This document shows, in pieces, positions 10,601 through 19,800 of a DNA stretch of 64,000 bases. The DNA is taken from assembly GCF_019263805.1 (NCBI RefSeq), contig NZ_CP079195.1:4014669-4078668 (forward strand), in the 5' to 3' direction. The DNA is from Polaribacter sp. NJDZ03 (GTDB lineage Bacteria > Bacteroidota > Bacteroidia > Flavobacteriales > Flavobacteriaceae). The number at the start of each line of letters is the position of its first letter. The stretch's first letter is position 1. The notes beneath the pieces were generated by a model. It had not been told where the DNA came from and searched no databases. It saw only the letters and a program-made list of their open reading frames with translations. A program made the position numbers and the translations under genes.

Positions 10601-11191
10601 TGAATTAATAATGATACTCTTGTTGATTAATTATCATTAATTATGTTGATTTGGTGTGTTTTTAATAATAAATTAAGTGTATTGCTAAGAATGTGAGTTA
10701 AAAACAAAATAAAAGCCATATCATACAATTTCTTGTAATGATATGGCTTCTTCGAAATAGTGTTTAAGTACTGTTTGTATTACTAGAATATCAAATAAAA
10801 GTTACCTTTTATACCTCTTTAATAAAGAGATTACTTATTGCTATTTCAGTTTTTGAAACATCCTTAATTTTAATCAAGCATTCTACTTTTTTAAAATTTT
10901 TATTAATGTTTCAATTGTAATCATTAAAAATAAATCTTTTTAGACTTAAGAACTATTTACACAATGAATAAATCTAATTTTCTTTTTATTCTTTCAAATA
11001 AATAGAAGTTTCAGTTTAGTTTTTATGATTAACAATATTATATAAAGAACGTTACTTTATCTATTTACAGGTTATTTAGTAGTTAACTTGTAAATTATAT
11101 CATAAATATACGATTTGTTTATAGATATATTTCTTTTTTAACATTTTTGTTGTTAACAATCTGTTAACTGTAGTTGTTAATAATTGTGTAC
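10601..11191. other. gene-free AT-rich stretch between icd and rplS
   Basis: Nearly 600 bases with no open frame of note on either strand. It holds a strong hairpin with a U-rich tail in the minus direction (10709-10750, listed separately) and a small palindrome ctctttaataaagag near 10815-10829. The rest is A/T-rich with scattered gttaac motifs near 11150-11180. Confidence 0.6.
10709..10750 (-). terminator. orphan intrinsic terminator with no gene in front of it
   Basis: The 12-base arms aagccatatcat (10713-10724) and atgatatggctt (10738-10749) are perfectly complementary, and the loop can pair further (acaa with ttgt). Read on the minus strand the hairpin is followed by ttttattttgttttt, a good U-tract. 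The nearest upstream minus-strand gene, rplS, already has its own terminator at 11192-11228, so this one has no known client. Confidence 0.6.
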
Positions 11192-11228
11192 TAAAAAAGC
11201 GTTGTGATTTCTCACAACGCTTTTTTTA
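11192..11228 (-). terminator. intrinsic terminator after rplS
   Basis: aaaaaagcgttgtg and cacaacgcttttttt form a strong hairpin around atttct with A/T runs on both sides. It lies 19 bases after the rplS stop. Confidence 0.85.
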
Positions 11229-11246
11229 AATCTAAGTAAAAAGAGA

Positions 11247-11600
11247 TTATTTTCTTCTTTTTTCAGTAATTCTAGCTTTTTTACCAGTAAGACCTCTAAA
11301 GTAGAAAATACGAGCTCTACGTACTTTACCTCTTTTATTAACTTCAATTTTTTGAATAGAAGGTAAGTTTACAGGAAAAATTCTTTCTACACCTATAGTA
11401 CCAGACATTTTTCTGATAGTAAATGTTTCTGAAGCTGCAACTCCTTTTCTTTGAATAACTACACCTCTAAAAAACTGAGTACGTACTTTTTCTCCCTCTT
11501 TAATTTCGTAATAAACAGTGATTGTATCACCTGCTGCAAATTCTGCAAATTCTTTTCTTGCTACAAATTCGTCTTGTACAAATTTTACTAAAGATTCCAT
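11247..11600 (-). CDS. rplS: 50S ribosomal protein L19
   Basis: 117 residues, the normal length of L19, which sits at the 30S/50S interface. Recognisable segments are FAAGDTITVYYEIKEGEKVRTQ (interrupted here for brevity after 20), FRGVVIQRKG, GVERIFPVNLPSI and RGKVRRARIFYFRG. It follows trmD on the same strand across a 230-base spacer that has its own -7 box, so it can be transcribed separately from trmD. Confidence 0.97.
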   Translation of the reverse strand: MESLVKFVQDEFVARKEFAEFAAGDTITVYYEIKEGEKVRTQFFRGVVIQRKGVAASETFTIRKMSGTIGVERIFPVNLPSIQKIEVNKRGKVRRARIFYFRGLTGKKARITEKRRK

Positions 11601-11670
11601 ATCTTTTAATTTAATTGGTTTTGTAAAACAACGTTCACGATTTTTTCGTCAGAGGTTAATTTAGCGGTTG

Positions 11671-11678
11671 CAAAAGTA
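11671..11678 (-). promoter_or_regulatory. -7 box of the rplS promoter
   Basis: The minus strand reads TACTTTTG (TAnnTTTG), 70 bases before the rplS start. The leader of about 65 bases between this box and the ATG has short self-complementary runs (gttttacaaaac near 11620) and could hold a ribosomal-protein leader, but no known structure was recognised. Confidence 0.45.
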
Positions 11679-11830
11679 GTCATTATTTTTTGTTGATAAA
11701 ATAAAAACTAATTATTTTTTAACCTGATAATTAGCTCAATAGTAAAGCTAAAAAATTATAGACGTTCCATTATTAATTTTAATAAAAGATTGTACTTTTT
11801 ATGGCTAAACATTCTTTTGATAATACTTCT

Positions 11831-12514
11831 TTAAGAAGTTTCATCAAGTAAATCTGGTCTTATTTCTTCTGTTCTTTTATAGGCTTGGTCACTTCTCCAG
11901 TCATCAATCTTAGGGAAGTTTCCAGACAATAGAATGTCAGGAACTTTCATTCCTTCAAATTCCGAAGGTCTTGTATATACTGGTGGCGATAATAAATTGT
12001 CTTGAAAAGAGTCTGTAAGTGCAGATTGCTCATCTCCAATAACACCCGGAATTAAACGAACAACAGCATCTACTAGTACCGCAGCGGCTAATTCTCCTCC
12101 TGTTAAAACATAATCTCCAATAGAAATTTCTTTGGTTATGTATTTATCACGAATTCTTTGATCTACACCTTTATAATGACCTGTTAATATAAGTATATTC
12201 TCTTTTAAAGAAAGTGTGTTTGCGGTAGATTGATTTAATGTTTTTGCATCTGGAGTCATATATATAACTTCATCGTACAATCTTTCTGCTTGCAACTTTT
12301 TAATACAACTTGCAATCGGCTCAATCATCATAACCATACCAGCACCACCACCAAATTGGGTGTCGTCTATTTGTTTGTAATTTCCCAAACCATATTCACG
12401 TAAATCGTGAATTATAATTTCTGCCAAACCTTTGTCTTTAGCTCGTTTAATAATTGAGTGATTAAACGGACTCTCTAATAAATTTGGGGCTACTGAAATA
12501 ATATCTATACGCAT
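11831..12514 (-). CDS. trmD: tRNA (guanine37-N1)-methyltransferase
   Basis: A 227-residue SPOUT-class enzyme that methylates G37 of tRNAs read by CNN and GGG codons, using SAM. Typical parts are the N-terminal [32 protein letters not shown] (about 57-71), the knot segment [12 protein letters not shown] and [13 protein letters not shown], and [18 protein letters not shown] near the C-terminus. It is followed by rplS, a pairing conserved in many bacteria. Confidence 0.97.
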   Translation of the reverse strand: MRIDIISVAPNLLESPFNHSIIKRAKDKGLAEIIIHDLREYGLGNYKQIDDTQFGGGAGMVMMIEPIASCIKKLQAERLYDEVIYMTPDAKTLNQSTANTLSLKENILILTGHYKGVDQRIRDKYITKEISIGDYVLTGGELAAAVLVDAVVRLIPGVIGDEQSALTDSFQDNLLSPPVYTRPSEFEGMKVPDILLSGNFPKIDDWRSDQAYKRTEEIRPDLLDETS

Positions 12515-12518
12515 GCCG

Positions 12519-12526
12519 CAAATGTA
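12519..12526 (-). promoter_or_regulatory. -7 box immediately before trmD
   Basis: The minus strand reads TACATTTG followed by cggc and the trmD ATG: an exact TAnnTTTG match four bases before the start codon, a layout common in flavobacteria. The mRNA would have almost no leader. Confidence 0.5.
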
Positions 12527-12604
12527 CTATTTTTGTTGGATTTTTAAATACCTGTTTTAGTAATAAAATAGTGCTTGATTTTTTATTAGATGTTCATTAT
12601 TTCT

Positions 12605-12612
12605 TAAATTTG
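12605..12612 (+). promoter_or_regulatory. -7 box upstream of the DUF2721 gene
   Basis: TAAATTTG, an exact TAnnTTTG match, eight bases before the ATG at 12621. No good -33 box was seen. The implied leader is very short. Confidence 0.4.
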
Positions 12613-12620
12613 TTAGTTAT

Positions 12621-13025
12621 ATGGAAGAACTAACTTTAACAACACCAGCGCTTTTATTTTCGGCAATATCTTTAATCATGCTAGCATATACAAATCGGTT
12701 TTTGGCCTATGCAGCGGTGATAAGAAATTTACATGATATTTATTTAGAAAAGAAAGACACTTCCTTATTAAGGCAAATTAAGAACTTAAAGTTGCGTTTA
12801 AACTTAACAAGATGGATGCAAATATTCGGAATTTCTAGTTTGTTATTTTGCGTGGTAACCATGTTTTTAATTTATATAGGTTTAAATATAGTGGCAGCTT
12901 GGGTATTCGGATTTGCGTTAATTTTATTAATTATTTCTCTTGGATTATTGATAAAGGAATTACAGATTTCTATACAAGCACTGCAACATCATATTGAAGA
13001 TATTGAAGAGCATTTAGAAAAATAA
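12621..13025 (+). CDS. DUF2721-family membrane protein
   Basis: 134 residues. The N-terminal hydrophobic segment (about 8-25) leads into NRFLAYAAVIRNLHDIYL, the conserved DUF2721 opening, then a charged cytoplasmic stretch (KNLKLRLNLTR) and two more membrane helices (about 77-120). The C-terminal 20 residues are a likely amphipathic or coiled-coil helix (IQALQHHIEDIEEHLEK). Function unknown. It is divergent from trmD and convergent with the HPP pseudogene, the stops being 11 bases apart. Confidence 0.75.
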   Translation: MEELTLTTPALLFSAISLIMLAYTNRFLAYAAVIRNLHDIYLEKKDTSLLRQIKNLKLRLNLTRWMQIFGISSLLFCVVTMFLIYIGLNIVAAWVFGFALILLIISLGLLIKELQISIQALQHHIEDIEEHLEK

Positions 13026-13036
13026 TAAAGATGAAA

Positions 13037-13660
13037 TTATTTTACTTTCACAGTAAAATTAGAGAGTATTTTTGCTAATCTTTTTTTCGTTTTAAATATT
13101 CTGGTAGACTTTCTGTTTGTTGGATAGCTTCTATTTTTAGTCATATTATTAAAAATAATAGCGGTTACAAACAATATTAAAACGCCTGTTAGAACAGGAG
13201 ATAAAATATAAAAATAGCCTAAAGAAGTGATTTTTTCTGTTCCTATAATTGGTATTAAGGCAGTTGCTCCTCCTGGAGGATGCAATGTTTTTGTGTACTG
13301 CATTAGTATAATGGAAGTTGAAACAGCTAAAGGAGCCGAGATCCAAATAATATCAGGACAAAATTTTAAAACGCTAATACCAACAAAGGCGGATAATAGA
13401 TGTCCACCGATAAGATTTCTAGGTTGTGAATAAGGACTTTGTATTGCCCCATAAATTAAAACGCTTGAGGCACCAAAAGAACCAATTAAAAAGATGTTTT
13501 CTACTTTGCTGAATGATTGAGATTGTATAAAAGCAATTAATCAGATACCGATAAAAGCACCAAGAAAAGACCAAAATTTTTCTTTATAATCTATTAAAGT
13601 TTCTTTGTAGATTATATATTTAGTAACCCTATACGTTCTTTTTAATTTTTTTTGTACCAT
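13037..13660 (-). pseudogene. HPP-family integral membrane protein interrupted by one in-frame TGA
   Basis: Reading from ATG at 13660 gives MVQKKLKRTYRVTKY..., then codon 40 (13541-13543 on the plus strand) is TGA, after which the same frame runs on for 167 codons through FLIGSFGASSVLIYGA, SQPRNLIGGHLLSA and the defining motif KTLHPPGGATALIP to the stop at 13037. No frameshift is needed. HPP proteins have four to five membrane helices; some plant members move nitrite. One substitution (for example from GGA or TGG) would explain the break. Translation could restart at an internal Met (13303), but that would lose the first helices. A sequencing error is possible. Confidence 0.8.
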
Positions 13661-13861
13661 CTATTTTTTCTTTACAGTTTTGTAGATAAACAGCCTACAA
13701 AGTTATATCAAAAAGAGTAGATAATAAAGTAGGTTTAAATATTTACGAATAACTAAAAAGAATGATGTTTAAATAGATTTTAATTGTCAATTTATAGATA
13801 ACACGTTTGTTTATTGAATAAAATAAAACGTTCTAGTCTGTTTATTCCTAATCTTTAAATA

Positions 13862-15133
13862 CTATGCTTTTTTGTCCATTTGAGAACCAATAAATGCAGT
13901 TCTTGGTGCTAAAAAATAACCTGTTAAACTAGCAAATAGAATGGGTATAAAATAAGAGAAACCAGTTAATGTAGCTAGTAATATAGTAGTACTCATTGGT
14001 GTTCTTGTAACACAAGCATTTATTCCTGCCATGCAACAAATAATTGCTAAGGAAACACTTATAGACGGAAAAAAATGATGAATTATTAAACCAAGTGTTG
14101 TGCCTACAAAGAATAATGGTATTATAAAACCACCTCGCCAACCAGACGTTACGGTTACAGAAATAGCAATAATTTTAAAAATGAGTATTAAAAATAAAGA
14201 GGTAATAGAGAAATCACGGTTTAATAGAGAGTTAATCTCCTCATGTCCAAAATATCTTGTTAAAGGGAAATAATAAGAAATGATACCAAGTACTATACCG
14301 CCAATTAAGGTTTTAATATAAATAGCTGTTTTTATTTTTTTAAAAACAGATTTTAAAAATTTTGTACAATAGATAAATATCCAACCCACAATTGTTGCTG
14401 CTATTGCTAATAAAACGGCAATACCAAAATCAAAGGTTCCAGAGTATTGATACGTAGGTAAAGTCCAAGTAGCACCTAAGCCTAAATGGATAATTAAAGA
14501 AAAAACAATATAACTAAAACAACTTGCAACCAAAGCAGGCATTATAGCTTTGTAATATTCTACCGCATGTTTGTGATGTAATATTTCTAAAGAAAATAAA
14601 CTTCCTCCTAAAGGAGCTCCAAACAAAGCAGTAAAACCAGAAGCCATACCAGCAATACTTAGAGAGCGTAATTCTTCTCCTTTTAATCTAAAAATTTTTC
14701 CTAACCATGTACCAGTAGAACCTGTAACTTGTACTAAAGGGGCTTCCGGACCAAGGCTTCCTCCAGAGGCAACACAAAGTAGTGAAGAAAGTACCATTGA
14801 TGGGTTGTTTTTTGGAGTTAATTTTCCTTTATTAAAACGGATGTTATTTACAATTAAATCTATCTCTCCAGGATCTCCAATATAATGGATAATTAATCCA
14901 GCTAATAAACCACAAATAGCCATTGTAGGGATTACTAAGAAGCCTTCAAAAAAAGCGATTTTATGAATTAAAAATTCTAAAACAATCCAATAAGTACCTG
15001 CAATTATACCACCAATCAATCCTACGAGCGCCCAAAGTAAAAAGGTGCGATTAAAAACAAATGGATTAAATTTTATGGGTTGGTCTAGTAGGTTAGAATA
15101 TGAAATTAATTTTCTTTTTCTTTTAATTTTCAT
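13862..15133 (-). CDS. ClC-family chloride channel/antiporter, divergent subfamily
   Basis: A 423-residue multi-pass protein of the voltage-gated chloride channel family, without C-terminal CBS domains. The second signature GREGP appears as GSLGPE (about 125-130): position 127, normally the gating Glu, is Leu, with a Glu three residues later. The first signature GSGIP is replaced by GDPGEID (about 86-92). The third, GGxxxP, is present as GGFIIPLFFVGTTLG. Such GxLGPEAPL members form a separate branch whose ion and coupling are not established. Its neighbour downstream is the HPP pseudogene. Confidence 0.85.
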   Translation of the reverse strand: MKIKRKRKLISYSNLLDQPIKFNPFVFNRTFLLWALVGLIGGIIAGTYWIVLEFLIHKIAFFEGFLVIPTMAICGLLAGLIIHYIGDPGEIDLIVNNIRFNKGKLTPKNNPSMVLSSLLCVASGGSLGPEAPLVQVTGSTGTWLGKIFRLKGEELRSLSIAGMASGFTALFGAPLGGSLFSLEILHHKHAVEYYKAIMPALVASCFSYIVFSLIIHLGLGATWTLPTYQYSGTFDFGIAVLLAIAATIVGWIFIYCTKFLKSVFKKIKTAIYIKTLIGGIVLGIISYYFPLTRYFGHEEINSLLNRDFSITSLFLILIFKIIAISVTVTSGWRGGFIIPLFFVGTTLGLIIHHFFPSISVSLAIICCMAGINACVTRTPMSTTILLATLTGFSYFIPILFASLTGYFLAPRTAFIGSQMDKKA

Positions 15134-15198
15134 TTTTCTTATCGATTTGTAAATATAAAAATAGGTGGCGAAATTAGATGAAAATAGTATAGAAACAA

Positions 15199-15228
15199 AA
15201 AAATCTCAAGTGAAAGCTTGAGATTTTA
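15199..15228 (-). terminator. intrinsic terminator after the DUF2911 gene
   Basis: aaaatctcaag and cttgagatttt pair around tgaaag; the flanks are A/T runs. It lies 25 bases after the minus-strand stop at 15253. Confidence 0.8.
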
Positions 15229-15252
15229 AATTATATTAAAAGGGAAAATAAT

Positions 15253-16101
15253 TTACATTGCTCCCCATTCTTTTAAAGATGCTGTGTTCATTTTAACATA
15301 ACCTGCATTACCTGCTTTTTCCGCAAGTCTCAAAGATTCTTTCGCAGCTTTAATAGCTCCTTTTTTATCTCCTGCTTTTGCATGAATTAATGCTTGTCTT
15401 CTTAATACCCAAAATTTAGGTGAATCAGACATCATTTCTACCGATTTATCAATCCAAGTTTGCGCTTTTTTAATGTCTTTATCTGATTCTAAGTAGTAAG
15501 ATGCAGCTGCATAATAATCATCAGCAGCAGGACCGTTCATAATAGCTGTAATTTGTTTAGAAACCATAGTGTCTGTTGGTGTTTCAACTTTAAAACCTAC
15601 GTAGGTATTTTCCCACATAACTCCTAAAACAGCAGAATTATTTGTGATGTCATCAAAACTAATTGTAAAAGTCTCAATTACCATTGGCATTGTTTGTGGA
15701 GTTGCTTTTGCATGTGCAGCTACTTTAGCTTCATCCCAATTTTCTGGATTCCCCCAATTTGTAGCATCTGCATAAAAATATACATCCCAAGATTCTTTTC
15801 CTGGTTTTGTGTATACGGCATAGGTTCCTTTCTTTAATTCGTTACCATCTATTGTAACATCTGTAGAAAATGTAATTTTAGTATTTTCATTTGCCCCAGT
15901 TCTCCAAACTTCATTGAATGGTACTAAATCTCCAAAAATAGTTCTTCCTTTTACTCCTGGTCTAGAGTATTCTATAGTTACGTCTGTTAAACCTACTTGT
16001 TGTTCAATTTTTTGAGCTGTACTTGGTGCTGGTGTTTTAATTTGTGCATTTACAGATAATGTAAAAATTGCGACAAATAATGATAAAATAATTCTACTCA
16101 T
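15253..16101 (-). CDS. exported DUF2911 protein with C-terminal TPR-like helices
   Basis: 282 residues. Signal peptide about 1-19 (ending SVNA). The DUF2911 domain spans about 20-190, beginning with the typical TPAPSTAQKIEQQVGLTDV and IEYSRPGVKGRTIFGDLVP and including VWRTGANENTKITFS. The C-terminal part (about 195-280) has TPR-like helical pairs (AKAGDKKGAIKAAKESLRLAEKAG). Location periplasmic; function unknown. Single gene with its own terminator. Confidence 0.85.
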   Translation of the reverse strand: MSRIILSLFVAIFTLSVNAQIKTPAPSTAQKIEQQVGLTDVTIEYSRPGVKGRTIFGDLVPFNEVWRTGANENTKITFSTDVTIDGNELKKGTYAVYTKPGKESWDVYFYADATNWGNPENWDEAKVAAHAKATPQTMPMVIETFTISFDDITNNSAVLGVMWENTYVGFKVETPTDTMVSKQITAIMNGPAADDYYAAASYYLESDKDIKKAQTWIDKSVEMMSDSPKFWVLRRQALIHAKAGDKKGAIKAAKESLRLAEKAGNAGYVKMNTASLKEWGAM

Positions 16102-16188
16102 AATTAATGGTTATTTAGTGATTTTATTGATAGTCGAAATTACAACTTCAAAATAATAGAATTGTTAACAAAACCTTAAAAAGGATTG

Positions 16189-16196
16189 TATCTTTG
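16189..16196 (+). promoter_or_regulatory. -7 box upstream of the SDR gene
   Basis: TATCTTTG, an exact TAnnTTTG match, 31 bases before the ATG at 16228. A TTG at 16162-16164 is 24 bases upstream, rather far for a -33 box. Confidence 0.4.
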
Positions 16197-16227
16197 TTAA
16201 GTTTGTAGAATTAAAAAGTCTTTTTTT

Positions 16228-16989
16228 ATGAGAAATGTTAGTGTTTTAGGTTGTGGTTGGTTAGGAAAATCTTTAGCGATTTCATTGTTAGATGAAGGCT
16301 GTTTTGTAAAAGGTTCTACTACGAGTGAAGAGAAGCTAGAACTTTTAGAAATGAATAGTATAGAACCTTATATTGTTAATATTTCTGAATTTGAAGAGTT
16401 TGATGATTTCTTACATACAGATATTTTAATCATTGCCATAACTTCTAAAGATGTGGATGGTTTTGAAAACTTAATTTCTCAAATTGAAAATTCTGAAGTT
16501 CAGAAAGTAATTTTTATCAGTTCTACTTCTGTCTACGGACAATTGAATAAAGTAATGACAGAAGAAGATGCCGTTTTAAATACGCCTTTAACTGAAATTG
16601 AAAATTTATTTAGAGAAAACACTTTTTTTGAAACCACAATAATTCGTTTTGCTGGTTTATTTGGTGATGTTAGACAACCTTACAATTGGTTTAAAAATGG
16701 ACGAAAAATTCCGCAGCCAAAAGGATTTGTGAATATGATTCATAAAGACGATTGTATAGAAATTATTCAGGAAATAATAGCACAAGATTGTTGGAATGAA
16801 ACTTTTAATGCCTGCTCTAATCATCATCCAACAAGAAGAGAGTTTTATACCATAGCAAAATTAAGCAACGATTTTGAAATGCCAGAATTTGAAGATAATG
16901 AAGTCTATGAATGGAAAATTATCAGCTCTAAAAAAGTACAAGAAGTTTTAGGGTATACTTTTATTCATGATGACTTGTTAGATATTTAG
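16228..16989 (+). CDS. NAD(P)-dependent epimerase-like SDR protein (YeeZ type)
   Basis: 253 residues with a Rossmann fold. The dinucleotide motif is near the N-terminus (VLGCGWLGKSLA, about 6-17), followed by IFISSTSVYGQLN (about 94-106), where the Ser and the Tyr of a degenerate SDR active site can be seen. A segment TIIRFAGLFG and MIHKDDCIEII are typical of atypical extended SDRs such as E. coli YeeZ. The substrate is unknown. Monocistronic on the plus strand. Confidence 0.75.
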   Translation: MRNVSVLGCGWLGKSLAISLLDEGCFVKGSTTSEEKLELLEMNSIEPYIVNISEFEEFDDFLHTDILIIAITSKDVDGFENLISQIENSEVQKVIFISSTSVYGQLNKVMTEEDAVLNTPLTEIENLFRENTFFETTIIRFAGLFGDVRQPYNWFKNGRKIPQPKGFVNMIHKDDCIEIIQEIIAQDCWNETFNACSNHHPTRREFYTIAKLSNDFEMPEFEDNEVYEWKIISSKKVQEVLGYTFIHDDLLDI

Positions 16990-17402
16990 AGAGTTTAGTG
17001 TCATTTTGAAATAAGCTTTTCTTTACAATTGAGAAGTCTTTTTAATTAGCTAATTGTTGTGAGATTTCTCCTCATTCTTCGTTCGAAATGACAGTGCGTT
17101 TGTGGAGGTGAGTGTTTTTTTTGATAGACGATATTGAAAACTTTTTAGATCAGCTAAGTGTGAGTTCAAATTGTCACTTCGAAGTAATGAGAAGTCTCAT
17201 ATGAGTGATAAGGCAAAACAGAACAACTTTACGAGGTTTCTCTTTTAGTTTATCTTGAGTGAAGTCGAAAGACTAAAAAACGCTCATTTCGAAATGACAG
17301 AACCCTAGATAAAAATAGTGATTCAATAAGTAAAAATAAGTAGCGCTAATTTGTAGAAAAAACTCAGCGAATCTCTGCGTTTTCTCTCTGTGAATCTCCG
17401 TG
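16990..17402. repeat. gene-free stretch made of degenerate flavobacterial intergenic repeats (families C and D)
   Basis: No gene. It contains several short elements: cgaaatgacag twice (near 17085 and 17293), tcacttcgaagtaatgagaag near 17180, gagtgaagtcgaaagac near 17258, and ctcagcgaatctctgcgtttt with tgaatctccgtgttac (17370-17405). The same motifs recur at 19800-20000 and 49894-49976. The last element supplies the gldG stop codon (TAA, minus strand, 17403-17405). They look like eroded dispersed repeats, not coding DNA. Confidence 0.65.
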
Positions 17403-19049
17403 TTACAACCTACTATACTTCCTCTTTCTCAAATAATTAAATACAAACCCGAAGGTAAATAAAAGGATCAATGGGAGAACAACATTTAAAAACTGCCAGA
17501 AAGTACGTTCTTTAAACGCTTTTTGTTTGTCTAATGTTCTAATCTGTAAAGTCTTGTTTCTAAGCAGAATTAAACCTGCATCATCTAATAAATAATCGAC
17601 AGTATTTAAAAGAAAATCTTTATTACCAAACTGTTGATTCGTCCATTTATCTCTATTTAAATCAAACGGTTGCTTTTTTAAAATCTGATTTTTTCCAATA
17701 TCACCATCAGAAATTACAACCATTTTATTTTTGGTTGCATGCTCTTTAAAAAGCGGAGTTTCAAATGGTTTTACCCTGTCTTTATAAGCCGATTTAAAAT
17801 TACCTTCTAGTAAAACTGCAACTAACTGATTTCCGCCTCTGTATTCATCTTCAATTACTTCATCAGCAATAGATTGAAGCTCAATAAAACTAGGTGTTCC
17901 AATTCTTTTCGTTAAAGTAGAACTTAATAATAAAGGTGTTTTTTTAATGTTGTTTTTTAACGTATCTATCTGGTTTGCAAATTGCAATCTAACAGGAGAA
18001 ACATTTTTTGTAATTGGATGATTTGGATTTCCACCAACCAAAGGATGGAAAAACCAATCTAAATTTTTAAACTGCGTTTGATTCCCAACTTTACCAGTTG
18101 CTAAAGGGATTTGAGCAGCAAATAAGTCTTTAATCAGAGTGGTGTTAATTCTTATTCCGTAAGAAAATAATAGATCTGTTAAGTTTAAATCTCTTGGATA
18201 CGCTAACATCTTTCCAGAATTGAACAAACTATCTTGATCTGCTTGCACATTGTCTAGCATCCACAATGTTTTTCCGCCATTGGCGATAAATTGATCTAAA
18301 GTCAGTTTTTCTTTTTCAGTAAATTTTTCAGTTGGTTTTGCAATAATTGCCAAATCTAAAGACGTTAAATCTTTAAGAGTTTGCTGCGGATTGATTTCTA
18401 CAGAGTCTAATGTAAATTTTGCTAATTTATATTTCTTAGCAACTTCACTTAAAAAACTATATTGATAAATATCTTGTAACTCTCCGTTTCCAGTAATTAC
18501 AGCCACACTTTTTTGTTTATTTTGGGTAACAGAATTAATCGCATTAGAAAAGCTATATTCCAAGTTTTCAATGGCTTTTTGTAGTTGTTCGTCTTGCGAT
18601 GCTACAATGGCATTTGGCAATAAAGAAACAACGGTAGATTTTTTACCGTGTGCTACTTCTGCAAACGGAAAAATAATAGCTTCAGATAATTTACCATCTT
18701 CCTCAACGGTTAACTGGCTAGGTAACATACCTCTTTTAATCAGCTCCTCTCGTTGATTATCTGGGTTTTCAAAATTGATTTTTATGTTAGAATTAGTTGT
18801 TGCTAACTCTTCTAAATACTGTCTTGTTTCTGCTTGCAGTCTTTTAAATTCTGATGGGAAATCTCCTTCTAAATAAACGGTAACAAATAAAGGACTGTCT
18901 ACTTTAGAAAGTATGTTTTTTGTGGTTTCGGAAAGTGTGTAACGATTATCTGCTGTTAAATCGAAACGTTTGTAAATTGATTGGTTGATGACATTTAAGA
19001 GAATCAATCCAACAATTATAAGGATGCTATTTTTTATATTTTTATTCAT
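17403..19049 (-). CDS. gldG: gliding motility ABC transporter substrate-binding-like subunit GldG
   Basis: 548 residues. One N-terminal membrane helix (about 9-23), a large periplasmic part of the GldG/ABC-2 auxiliary type (RYTLSETTKNILSKVDSPL; VTVYLEGDFPSEFKRLQ), then a C-terminal membrane helix (about 520-540) and the basic end RKRKYSRL. GldG works with GldF and the ATPase GldA (not in this window), needed for gliding in Flavobacterium. Its start overlaps the gldF stop by eight bases. The stop codon lies inside a family D repeat. Confidence 0.93.
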   Translation of the reverse strand: MNKNIKNSILIIVGLILLNVINQSIYKRFDLTADNRYTLSETTKNILSKVDSPLFVTVYLEGDFPSEFKRLQAETRQYLEELATTNSNIKINFENPDNQREELIKRGMLPSQLTVEEDGKLSEAIIFPFAEVAHGKKSTVVSLLPNAIVASQDEQLQKAIENLEYSFSNAINSVTQNKQKSVAVITGNGELQDIYQYSFLSEVAKKYKLAKFTLDSVEINPQQTLKDLTSLDLAIIAKPTEKFTEKEKLTLDQFIANGGKTLWMLDNVQADQDSLFNSGKMLAYPRDLNLTDLLFSYGIRINTTLIKDLFAAQIPLATGKVGNQTQFKNLDWFFHPLVGGNPNHPITKNVSPVRLQFANQIDTLKNNIKKTPLLLSSTLTKRIGTPSFIELQSIADEVIEDEYRGGNQLVAVLLEGNFKSAYKDRVKPFETPLFKEHATKNKMVVISDGDIGKNQILKKQPFDLNRDKWTNQQFGNKDFLLNTVDYLLDDAGLILLRNKTLQIRTLDKQKAFKERTFWQFLNVVLPLILLFTFGFVFNYLRKRKYSRL

Positions 19050-19758
19050 TATCTAAACGTGTTTTAGTGCTGAATAAAAAGAATACAGTTACACTTAAAA
19101 AGTATACAATATCTCGTGTGTCAATTACACCTCTAGAAATACTTTTAAAATGTTCGTTTAATCCCATTTTTTTAAGGGTTAAATTATTACCGATAGAATC
19201 GGAAATTACATCAAACCCATAAAATAAAAAGAAGGTGATAAAAACACCTAAAATAAAGGCTACTATTTGGTTTTTAGAAAGTGTAGATGTAAATAAACCA
19301 ATAGCAGTATAGGTTGAGGCTAAGAATAATAAGCCAAGATAAGAACCAATTGTACTACCAAAATCTATGTTTCCGGCAGGGTTTCCTAATTGATAAATGG
19401 TGTAAATGTAAGTTAGTGTAGGTATTAAAGCAACAATAACTAATAGGAGGGAAGCCGAGAATTTACCAAGTACAATTTGCCAGTCGGAAATTGGTTTTGT
19501 TTTTAAGAGTTCTATGGTTCCGTTGTTAAATTCATCAGCAAAACTTTTCATGGTAATTGCCGGAATCAAAAATAAAAATACCCAGGGAGCTAAGAAGAAA
19601 AACGAAGTTAAATCTGCAAAACCTGCGTTTAAAATATTAAAATCGCCTTTAAAAACCCACAGAAACAAACCGTTTAACAATAAGAAAACACCAATAACTA
19701 AATAGGCAATTGGGCTTGCAAAAAATGAGTTGAATTCCTTCTTTAAGATCGCTATCAA
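19042..19758 (-). CDS. gldF: gliding motility ABC transporter permease GldF
   Basis: 238 residues with six predicted membrane helices. The start MIAILKKEFNSFFASPIAYL and the downstream WVFLFLIPAITMKSFADEF and GTIELLKTKPISDWQIVLGKF are characteristic of ABC-2 permeases of the GldF/NosY type. It forms the membrane channel for GldA and GldG. It overlaps gldG by eight bases and is clearly co-translated. No gldA is adjacent, as is usual in flavobacteria, where gldA is separate. Confidence 0.93.
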   Translation of the reverse strand: MIAILKKEFNSFFASPIAYLVIGVFLLLNGLFLWVFKGDFNILNAGFADLTSFFFLAPWVFLFLIPAITMKSFADEFNNGTIELLKTKPISDWQIVLGKFSASLLLVIVALIPTLTYIYTIYQLGNPAGNIDFGSTIGSYLGLLFLASTYTAIGLFTSTLSKNQIVAFILGVFITFFLFYGFDVISDSIGNNLTLKKMGLNEHFKSISRGVIDTRDIVYFLSVTVFFLFSTKTRLDNE

Positions 19759-19800
19759 TGTAAAATGTTTATGCGTTTACTTGGTTCTTTTTATTTCTAA

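Noticed and set aside
16990..17402. CRISPR array
   Set aside because: The repeated motifs are degenerate, unevenly spaced and in both orientations; no cas genes nearby.
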